Source: Fidelibacterota bacterium (GTDB lineage Bacteria; Fidelibacterota; Marinisomatia; Marinisomatales; CAZVFT01). Taken from it: a DNA stretch of 6,357 nt. The translations under genes were made by a program, and so were the position numbers. The stretch covers positions 1-6,357 of the forward strand of contig JACNLN010000212.1 in NCBI GenBank assembly GCA_014381485.1, given 5' to 3'. Positions 1-4,817 of the stretch are shown in pieces. How positions within the stretch are numbered: the first letter of the stretch is position 1; each line of letters starts with the position of its first letter. The notes under the pieces were generated by a model. The model was given only the letters and a program-made list of their open reading frames with translations, had not been told where the DNA came from and ran no database searches.

Positions 1-4
1 CAGA

Positions 5-616
5 TCAACTCAAGATCAGATTTGTGCTACAATTTAAGGTGTGCGAAACTTGAGTAATTATAGTTTGATAATTGAACGGATTGGGATAGTTTTGCATTAG
101 AAGATATGCTCTTGGAAATTTCCCTTTTTCTGAAACTATATCAGTCGTTATATTATACGAGTATATACCTGAAGTTCCGGCTAATATTTTATTCTTATTA
201 GTCAAAAAGTTAATGGTATTAACACCCTGTTCAAATCCATCATTTCCTATCATAACCCAAATAATATTATTCTGATTGCTTTGATAAACCGCTCCAATAC
301 TCATATCGTTACCAGCAATATAAATCGTTGTGGAGTCTTTTATAATTTTACGAATGCTTACAGTATCTGATAAACCTGAGTTTTCAGAGTACCAACTAAT
401 TCCACTATTTGTGCTTTGATAAAATCCATAAAACCATGTTCCTGCATAAACTGTATCAGAACTCGTGGTATGTACTATTAGATCATGGACTAGTCCCACT
501 TCAGGAAAGTCCAATCTCTCCCAATTCACCCCCCCCCCCATCTGTACTCTTACATATTGCACCAATCCATGCCGTTCCAGCATATAGAGTATTTGTATTA
601 TTGGGATCAATAGCAA
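5..616 (-). CDS. Asp-box repeat protein, C-terminal part with T9SS sorting tag (continuation of the upstream fragment)
   Basis: This is the second half of the same protein, in another frame. The open frame extends up to an ATG at 616, but its first 26 or so codons only overlap the upstream half in the wrong frame; meaningful sequence starts at the G-run near 540 with GVNWERLDF, completing the broken Asp-box. Another repeat follows (DTVYAGT, then STNSGISW at 392-415) and the propeller-like pattern continues. Near the end, NYPNPFN (71-91) is the opening of the T9SS type A / FlgD-like C-terminal domain, which marks proteins for outer-membrane export. Only 21 residues follow before TGA at 5-7, whereas this domain usually continues for several tens of residues, so the end may also be truncated or frameshifted. 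Removing one G from the run would join both halves into one protein of 389 residues. Confidence 0.75.
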   Translation of the reverse strand: MLLIPIIQILYMLERHGLVQYVRVQMGGGVNWERLDFPEVGLVHDLIVHTTSSDTVYAGTWFYGFYQSTNSGISWYSENSGLSDTVSIRKIIKDSTTIYIAGNDMSIGAVYQSNQNNIIWVMIGNDGFEQGVNTINFLTNKNKILAGTSGIYSYNITTDIVSEKGKFPRAYLLMQNYPNPFNYQTIITQVSHTLNCSTNLILS

Positions 617-1175
617 TTGCTGTCACCCCATTCCAATTCATAATGGTGTCACCAATAGCTTCCCATTGATTACCTCCATCAGTACTTTTGTATAGATTTC
701 CACCGAAAAAGCCTCCAGTGCCAGCGTAAAGGGTATCGGGATGCAATGGATCAATGGCTAAAACCCCTGGTCCTTCTTCCCAATACATCAATATACCTGA
801 ATCCGCATGAAACCAATTCATTCCACCATCCTCTGTCTTTAGAACTCCAGGTAGAGTTAATGAATTAATACCTGCAGTTACATATACTATTTCAGGATTG
901 AAAGGATGGATATCAATATCCCTGACGGTGACTCCCCATAGTAGCGTATCCCAGGATGCACCACCGTTTGTACTTTTAAAAATTCCGCCAACTTTTCCTG
1001 CACTGAAGTCACTTGAACTCCCAGCAAAAATGATGTCCTCATTGGTTGGATCAACTGCAATGGCTTCTATTTCTTCTGTTTCAAGACCGAGTAACTGCCA
1101 TTCCTGTGCCATAAGTGAAAACAAAAAAGATTCAAAAATTAAAAACGAGTATATTTTGAAGTGCAAATATTTCAT
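501..1175 (-). CDS. Secreted Asp-box (BNR-like) repeat protein, N-terminal part, frameshifted
   Basis: Reads from ATG at 1175 for 224 residues. Residues 1-23 form a signal peptide with a short basic start and a hydrophobic core, ending near LMA before QEW. Then come repeat units of about 46-50 residues, each with a strand such as IDPLHPDTLYAGT and an Asp-box: STNGGASW (68-75), TEDGGMNW (114-121), STDGGNQW (164-171) and a fourth starting at 210. This is the pattern of sialidase/VPS10-like beta-propellers; such proteins are usually exported and often bind or cleave glycans, but no catalytic residues can be named here. The fourth Asp-box runs into 11 G residues, after which this frame gives nonsense and stops. 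Coding resumes in another frame. No clear Shine-Dalgarno precedes the ATG, which is common in Bacteroidota-like genomes. Function beyond 'secreted repeat protein' is unknown. Confidence 0.8.
   Translation of the reverse strand: MKYLHFKIYSFLIFESFLFSLMAQEWQLLGLETEEIEAIAVDPTNEDIIFAGSSSDFSAGKVGGIFKSTNGGASWDTLLWGVTVRDIDIHPFNPEIVYVTAGINSLTLPGVLKTEDGGMNWFHADSGILMYWEEGPGVLAIDPLHPDTLYAGTGGFFGGNLYKSTDGGNQWEAIGDTIMNWNGVTAIAIDPNNTNTLYAGTAWIGAICKSTDGGGGELGEIGLS
529..539. repeat. Homopolymer of 11 C (11 G on the coding strand) at a frameshift
   Basis: Eleven consecutive C on the plus strand lie exactly where the minus-strand reading frame breaks. With 10 G the two halves are in frame (STDGGGVNW); with 7 G the motif would be STDGGVNW, the exact Asp-box spacing seen in the other repeats. 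Either a slippery tract able to switch expression or a sequencing/assembly error explains this; the sequence alone cannot tell. Confidence 0.9.
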
Positions 1176-1230
1176 TTCTTAAATGTCTTCATATCTATAC
1201 TTATAATTTTTTTAAAAATATTTTTTATAG

Positions 1231-1241
1231 ATAATCATTAT
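1231..1241. promoter_or_regulatory. Palindrome ATAATCATTAT, possible Fur/Zur-family operator
   Basis: A perfect 5-1-5 inverted repeat lies 56 bases upstream of the minus-strand start. With the preceding G it matches the GATAATCATTAT part of the classical Fur box. The same 11-mer recurs at 6261-6271, right at another gene start. In AT-rich DNA this could be chance, and which regulator binds, if any, is unknown. Confidence 0.25.
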
Positions 1242-1491
1242 TTTAACTCCATTTTATAACAAGTATTTAATCATCATTCTATACAAAGTTAATGATTTTT
1301 CAAACATTATTTGACCACCACCCGTTTTTTCGCAGAAAAACGTCTCCGCCACTTGTAAATATTCATATCTGGCGTAATAACTACAGTTACAAGATTCTAC
1401 AGGCTATTTTTGGGGGAACTCCTGGATATGTCAACATTTTTCTGATGCTATGTATTGATATTTGGAAATATTTAAGATGGTTGATGAATAC

Positions 1492-1536
1492 TTCAAATAT
1501 TTCTGTTTGCTAATATTTATTGAGAAATATCTTGAA
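1492..1536. repeat. Imperfect inverted repeat / hairpin in intergenic DNA
   Basis: TTCAAATATTTCT (1492-1504) pairs with AGAAATATCTTGAA (1523-1536): 13 base pairs with one bulged base and an 18-base loop. It lies about 100 bases before the Trm112-like gene. It is too AT-rich and lacks a T-tract for a standard terminator; it could be a leader structure or an operator. Confidence 0.4.
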
Positions 1537-1637
1537 ATTGCGCCTAAAAAAGAAATTCGTAAAACTGTTTTCAAAGACAATGATTCTTTGTTTGGATTTC
1601 ATAAGGTGTGTAAATTTGTATTAAAGCAGGAGAAAAT

Positions 1638-1898
1638 ATGGCAATCAATCAGGAACTGTTAGACATACTGTGTTGTCCTGAAACAAAAGAGGATGTTCAT
1701 CTGATCTCTGATGAGGAGGTCCAAAGGATTAATACTGCTATTGATAAAGGTAGCGTGAAAAAACGGAGTGGAGAAAACGAAACAGATCACATTCAAGGTG
1801 GACTTCTCAGGAAAGATGGAAAATACCTCTATGCCATCAGGGATGACATTCCTATTATGCTCATTGATGAAGCCATTGACATGGCTGCGGTAAAATGA
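1638..1898 (+). CDS. Trm112-like (UPF0434 family) protein
   Basis: An 86-residue protein starting at ATG 1638 behind a good ribosome binding site (AGGAG at 1628-1632, 5-base spacer). It has the family hallmarks: an N-terminal LLDILCCPETKEDV segment (about 7-20) and a C-terminal YAIRDDIPIMLIDEAI segment (about 65-80), the latter matching the usual YPIRDGIPVML motif. In eukaryotes and archaea Trm112 is a small zinc-binding activator of methyltransferases; bacterial members are mostly uncharacterised. The second Cys of the CPxC pair is Thr here, and the later Cys is also absent, as I recall for the longer bacterial subfamily with a charged linker between the two motifs. The stop overlaps the next start (ATGA, 1895-1898), so the two genes are probably translationally coupled. 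Family assignment is firm; function is not. Confidence 0.88.
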   Translation: MAINQELLDILCCPETKEDVHLISDEEVQRINTAIDKGSVKKRSGENETDHIQGGLLRKDGKYLYAIRDDIPIMLIDEAIDMAAVK

Positions 1899-2230
1899 GT
1901 GTTTCTATCAGAAAGTTCTTATCTCTCATAATAATATCGTGGCTTTTCTTAAGCCCAATTTTCCACACTATTCATTATGTTCATTTTCACAACTGGATTA
2001 GTGATGTAGGGATCAGCTTCTGTAATGAAAACTGTGATGATCCTCATCATCAGAATCCAAATGTAAATCACGATTGGTGTCAGGTATGGACATACAATTT
2101 TCTATATCAGCACCTTCAAGAGACATCCTCATTTCAGCCTGTTCAATCATTTATTGCAGTCCATTATATTTCTCTGCCAAAAGTATTTTCTTCCTTACTC
2201 CCACCTTCCCGAGCATCTCCTTCCTGCTAA
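1895..2230 (+). CDS. Small exported His/Cys-rich protein, possible metal binder
   Basis: A 111-residue protein that I cannot assign to a named family. Its ATG overlaps the stop of the Trm112-like gene by four bases, which argues for coupled translation and a real gene. Residues 5-24 form a hydrophobic segment suited to a signal peptide or membrane anchor. It is followed by a dense set of possible metal ligands: HTIHYVHFHNW, then FCNENCDDPHHQ, then NHDWCQ, giving several His and three Cys within about 45 residues. The C-terminus ends in PPSRASPSC, reminiscent of the RxPP tails of small exported proteins near metal transport genes (from memory, unverified). With an outer-membrane barrel and a zinc-type ABC transporter downstream, a periplasmic zinc-holding or sensing role is a reasonable inference. 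Copper or another metal is also possible. Confidence 0.72.
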   Translation: MSVSIRKFLSLIIISWLFLSPIFHTIHYVHFHNWISDVGISFCNENCDDPHHQNPNVNHDWCQVWTYNFLYQHLQETSSFQPVQSFIAVHYISLPKVFSSLLPPSRASPSC

Positions 2231-2255
2231 TTCATACCTCATAGTACAGTCTTTA

Positions 2256-2279
2256 TTATCTGCCTTCTGTGGTAGATAA
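2256..2279 (+). promoter_or_regulatory. Hairpin or operator-like inverted repeat before the barrel gene
   Basis: TTATCTGCC (2256-2264) pairs with GGTAGATAA (2271-2279) across a 6-base loop; one pair is G-U in RNA. It ends 11 bases before the Shine-Dalgarno of the outer-membrane protein gene, inside the 72-base gap after the small His/Cys-rich protein. There is no T-tract, so it is more likely an operator, leader structure or processing site than a terminator. Confidence 0.4.
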
Positions 2280-2302
2280 ATACCAATTAATAGGAGTTAC
2301 AT

Positions 2303-3334
2303 ATGAAGAAATGTTGCATATTTACAATTTTTATAATTAGCACATCAATGACATTGCTATTTGGTCAGAGCACAACTGCTTCAGGCGCATCAAATGTGAT
2401 GAACCCTGCAATCAGCGCCAATGGACTTTTTCTCGGAGTGGCACATAATCCAATTTCTGACGAAGAGACAAACGGATTCAAAATTCAAGAGATGGAGTTA
2501 CAATTCACTTCAATTGTTGACCCGTTTTTCAAAGCAGATGTGGTTATGGCACTGCATCCTCCACACGACGAAGACCATCACGGAATGTCAATTGACATTG
2601 AGGAGGGTTATCTCATGTTTCAGTCTTTACCACGAGGATTTGGACTTCGGACTGGGAAATTCCTGCTGCCATTTGGCAAGCACAATTCGCTTCATACTCA
2701 TCAAACACCATTTGTCAATGCGCCAATCGGAGTGGAAGATATTTTTGGCCATCACGCTGCGGCGGACGTTGGTTTTGAATTGAGTTATTCTATTCCGCTA
2801 CCGTGGTATTCAGAAATACTCGGGATTCTAATTGACGGTGATGCAAATGAACTTTTTGACAAAGAAAGCAATCAGCCAGCAACTGGCGGAAGATTTTCAA
2901 ATCTGTGGGATATTTCTGATAATTCCACGATTGAATTTGGAAGTTCGGTGCTTTACGGGCCAAAGGATGAAAACAGCATCATCACACTTTACGGCGCTGA
3001 TTTTACTTTCAAATGGAAGGATATCAGAAAGGTGTATGGCAAGGCATTCACCTGGCAAAATGAGTTTCTGAGTTATGCCAATGGCGATCATGCTGGATTT
3101 TACAGTATTATCCAATACAAATTCACCCGGCGCTGGTGGACATCGGCTGGATTCAGTCAAGCAATTGAAGAAAAAACCAGCGAGTACAAAACTCAAATCG
3201 CTTTCGTGCCGAGTGAATTCAGCGCGGTTCGACTTGAACTGGTTTATACAGATTTTGAAAACGGTGATGCCAACATTGCGGTCTATTTACAGATGAATTT
3301 TACCATTGGGTCGCATCCTGCTCATAAATATTAA
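2303..3334 (+). CDS. Outer-membrane beta-barrel protein of the zinc-regulated porin-like type
   Basis: A 343-residue protein from ATG 2303 with a strong Shine-Dalgarno (TAGGAG at 2291-2296). Residues 1-21 form a signal peptide ending before QST. The rest has alternating polar/hydrophobic strands and aromatic residues typical of outer-membrane barrels, with the porin-like stretch LRTGKFLLPFGKHN (115-128) and a strand-like end leading to GSHPAHKY. I recognise this as the group often labelled hypothetical zinc-regulated outer-membrane protein; it has no TonB box or plug that I can see. Histidine clusters stand out: HPPHDEDHH (85-93), HNSLHTHQ (127-134), GHH (149-151) and the HPAHKY tail. These suit binding or guiding metal ions at a pore. 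With ZnuAB-like genes downstream, outer-membrane zinc entry is the likely role; this is inference from family and context. Confidence 0.78.
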   Translation: MKKCCIFTIFIISTSMTLLFGQSTTASGASNVMNPAISANGLFLGVAHNPISDEETNGFKIQEMELQFTSIVDPFFKADVVMALHPPHDEDHHGMSIDIEEGYLMFQSLPRGFGLRTGKFLLPFGKHNSLHTHQTPFVNAPIGVEDIFGHHAAADVGFELSYSIPLPWYSEILGILIDGDANELFDKESNQPATGGRFSNLWDISDNSTIEFGSSVLYGPKDENSIITLYGADFTFKWKDIRKVYGKAFTWQNEFLSYANGDHAGFYSIIQYKFTRRWWTSAGFSQAIEEKTSEYKTQIAFVPSEFSAVRLELVYTDFENGDANIAVYLQMNFTIGSHPAHKY

Positions 3335-3353
3335 AAAAATGAATTTTAACCGC

Positions 3354-3379
3354 AGAGATTCAGAAAACACTGAGTTTTT
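3354..3379 (+). terminator. Possible weak intrinsic terminator after the barrel gene
   Basis: Starting 20 bases after the stop, AGAGATTCAG pairs with CTGAGTTTTT across a 6-base loop (ten pairs, several G-U), and the 3' arm itself ends in TTTTT. The surrounding text (AACCGCAGAG...) also resembles a dispersed repeat common in environmental genomes, so terminator function is uncertain. Confidence 0.35.
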
Positions 3380-3519
3380 AAAAAATAACATCTGTCCAAT
3401 ATAAATGTATTGAGGAAGTTTTTTAGACAGCATTTATGAATTTGACTTTGGAATCAGAAACATCTCGAAATATTAGTTTCGCTGTGGTAACTGTTCCCAG
3501 ATGTCACCCCCTCTTGTTT

Positions 3520-3542
3520 TTCTCCCCCATCAAGGGGGAGAA
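3520..3542. repeat. GC-rich perfect hairpin (9 bp, 5-base loop)
   Basis: TTCTCCCCC (3520-3528) and GGGGGAGAA (3534-3542) are perfect inverted copies around ATCAA. No T-tract follows on either strand, so it is not a classical terminator. It resembles dispersed extragenic palindromes. Confidence 0.75.
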
Positions 3543-3587
3543 GGTCTGGTGCATCTGCTTTCCAGATGTTGGCTGCCTCAGTAAAAC

Positions 3588-3673
3588 TCCTCTCCCCTGG
3601 TGCCTGCCCGCCAGTCTGCCCCATGCTGTGCGGGGCTGGCAGGCCCTCATTCTTCAGGAGGTGGGGGAGAGGA
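3588..3673. repeat. Nested palindrome: C/G-rich outer stem enclosing a GCCTGCC hairpin
   Basis: Outer arms TCCTCTCCCC (3588-3597) and GGGGAGAGGA (3664-3673) match over 10 bases. Inside them GCCTGCC (3602-3608) pairs with GGCAGGC (3638-3644), and within that GCCCC (3618-3622) pairs with GGGGC (3632-3636). This looks like one palindromic repeat inserted into another. Confidence 0.65.
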
Positions 3674-3717
3674 TAAAGGTGAGGTGGATTGTTTTCAGTT
3701 TGTATGGCTTAATTTGT

Positions 3718-3779
3718 ACTCCTTTGGAGAGACGCCTTGTCAAGGGAGACCCTTCAGGGAAAAGGAGTCTCTTAGAGAC
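3718..3779. repeat. Cluster of small inverted repeats upstream of znuA
   Basis: ACTCCTTT (3718-3725) pairs with AAAGGAGT (3761-3768). Between them AAGGG (3742-3746) pairs with CCCTT (3750-3754), competing with CCTT (3735-3738) for AAGG. GTCTC (3767-3771) pairs with GAGAC (3775-3779). It could be the inner part of the mobile element or a structured leader; the distance to the znuA start is about 110 bases. Confidence 0.45.
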
Positions 3780-3882
3780 AATATCGACAATAGCCAAGGT
3801 CAGATTATATCTAATACAAAATGTTTTGGACAGCACTGAAAAAATAATTGACAATCTCTGTAGCTCAGTTGTTAAATAAATT

Positions 3883-3887
3883 GGAGG
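3883..3887 (+). promoter_or_regulatory. Ribosome binding site fixing the znuA start
   Basis: GGAGG lies five bases before ATG 3893. This, and the signal peptide beginning at that ATG, rule out the longer reading from TTG 3848. Confidence 0.85.
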
Positions 3888-3892
3888 AAAGA

Positions 3893-4816
3893 ATGAATAA
3901 AACAATCAAACAAATCGTGATTGGAATTTTAATGTTGGCAATTTTCATTCCAACAATTTCCTTTGCGAAAAAAATAAAGGTAGTAGCAACCCTGCCTGAC
4001 CTTGCTTCCATCACGGAAGCGGTTGGCGGCGCGAATGTTGAACTTTCAGCGATTTGCAAAGGCTATCAGGATCCTCATTATCTCCAAGCAAAACCGTCAT
4101 ACGCTCGCAAAATGAATAATGTTGACCTATTAGTTTTCAACGGCCTTGAACTTGAGATTGGTTGGCTTCCACCACTTATTGATGTAGCCCGCAATCCGCA
4201 AATCCGACCTGGAAAAATTGGCTGTCTGGACTGTTCAGAAGGAATTGAACTTCTCGAAGTCCCGACTGGAAAGATTGACCGATCAAAAGGTGATATCCAT
4301 CCACTCGGAAATCCACACTACACTCTTGACCCAAGGAATGGTATCAAAGTGGCAGAAACAATCGCAAATAGATTAGCCGAAATTGATCCTGAAAATGGGG
4401 ATGAGTACTTCAGAAACTTTGATAATTTCAAATCAATGATGGATGTTAAAATTTACGAGTGGGAGGAAAAGGCAAAGCTATTCAAAGGTTTGGAGATTGT
4501 CACATATCATAAACAATGGGAATACTTAACAAATTGGCTTGGTTTATCAATTGAAGGATATCTAGAAAACCGTCCCGGCATTCCGCCCTCGCCAAGGCAT
4601 TTGAAATCCTTTGTAGAAATGATTGACCAACGGGGAATTCAAATACTTTTAGCAGCAAATTATGTTGATGTTTCTCAGGCAAAAAAAGCAGCGGATCGAT
4701 CAAAAGCAAAACTAATTATACTACCAACTCTGGTAAAGGGGAAAGAATTTATTAAATCCTATACTGATCTATTTGATTATTTGATTGAACAATTGATTGA
4801 AAATATGGAGGAATGA
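3893..4816 (+). CDS. znuA: ZnuA-like metal (probably zinc) ABC transporter substrate-binding protein
   Basis: A 307-residue periplasmic protein of the TroA/ZnuA cluster A-I family, of usual length. Residues 1-25 form a signal peptide ending SFA. KVVATLPDLASI (29-40) is the standard first strand and helix. Candidate metal ligands are H62 (DPHY), H142 (NPHY, with H136 nearby) and H206 (YHKQW). ENRPGIPPSP (225-234) is the hallmark following the third ligand. The fourth ligand, normally an acidic residue in a VEP-type motif, corresponds here to LLAANYVD (252-259), so N256, D259 or another residue may serve. There is no long His-rich loop as in enterobacterial ZnuA; only GDIHPLGNPH. It captures metal and hands it to the permease encoded one base downstream. 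Zinc is favoured by three His ligands and the His-rich neighbours; manganese cannot be excluded. Confidence 0.88.
   Translation: MNKTIKQIVIGILMLAIFIPTISFAKKIKVVATLPDLASITEAVGGANVELSAICKGYQDPHYLQAKPSYARKMNNVDLLVFNGLELEIGWLPPLIDVARNPQIRPGKIGCLDCSEGIELLEVPTGKIDRSKGDIHPLGNPHYTLDPRNGIKVAETIANRLAEIDPENGDEYFRNFDNFKSMMDVKIYEWEEKAKLFKGLEIVTYHKQWEYLTNWLGLSIEGYLENRPGIPPSPRHLKSFVEMIDQRGIQILLAANYVDVSQAKKAADRSKAKLIILPTLVKGKEFIKSYTDLFDYLIEQLIENMEE
4807..4811 (+). promoter_or_regulatory. Ribosome binding site of the permease, inside the znuA end
   Basis: GGAGG spans the last sense codons of znuA and stands six bases before ATG 4818. It selects this ATG over TTG 4797 and over an out-of-frame ATG at 4813. Confidence 0.8.
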
Positions 4817-4817
4817 C

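Larger units (their letters stand above)
1176..1637. other. AT-rich intergenic region without a convincing gene
   Basis: These 462 bases separate the minus-strand secreted protein from the plus-strand genes and should hold the promoters of both. Open frames here (1292-1513 and 1462-1662) lack a plausible ribosome binding site and protein-like composition. What can be seen: very AT-rich sequence at 1201-1230, the palindrome ATAATCATTAT at 1231-1241, a small hairpin at 1323-1342 (CGTTTTTT, loop CGCA, GAAAAACG) and a longer imperfect inverted repeat at 1492-1536. I could not pick a reliable promoter. Confidence 0.6.
3392..3833. mobile_element. MITE-like or decayed mobile element with imperfect terminal inverted repeats
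   Basis: This gene-free insert lies between the barrel gene and znuA. CTGTCCAA (3392-3399) is inverted exactly as TTGGACAG (3826-3833). Extending inward, 3392-3411 matches the reverse complement of 3813-3833 at 16 of 20 aligned positions with one single-base gap. A third near-copy, TTAGACAG, sits at 3423-3430. Inside are GC-rich nested hairpins unlike the AT-rich genes around it. No transposase frame is present: the open frame 3436-3879 has no domain I recognise and runs through the hairpins. No clear target-site duplication is visible. It may be a non-autonomous element, a composite of several small repeats, or chance similarity of short ends. Confidence 0.45.

Noticed and set aside
1292..1662. 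Two open frames in the gap before the Trm112-like gene
   Set aside because: Weak starts and non-protein-like composition; one of them overlaps the well-supported Trm112-like start in another frame.
1638..1898. Trm112-like protein lacking zinc cysteines as a zinc-free paralogue induced by zinc starvation
   Set aside because: The idea fits the neighbourhood, but the long bacterial UPF0434 subfamily with CCPxT-type motifs ordinarily lacks these cysteines, so their absence is not special here.
2897..3196. Minus-strand open frame inside the barrel gene
   Set aside because: Shadow of the plus-strand coding sequence, which has a signal peptide, a ribosome binding site and family motifs.
3848..3853. 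TTGACA resembling a -35 promoter box ahead of znuA
   Set aside because: The matching -10 position would fall at about 3871-3877, putting the transcript start on the ribosome binding site; the geometry does not work. The same bases gave only a spurious TTG start.
3860..3871. GTAGCTCAGTTG, identical to a common tRNA D-arm stretch
   Set aside because: No acceptor stem, anticodon arm or T-arm follows; the next bases are an AT-rich leader and the znuA ribosome binding site. A short chance match or at most a fragment.
3436..3879. Open frame of 147 codons through the palindromic insert
   Set aside because: It runs across nested hairpins, has no domain I recognise, no clear ribosome binding site, and overlaps another open frame of similar quality; better explained as non-coding repeat DNA.
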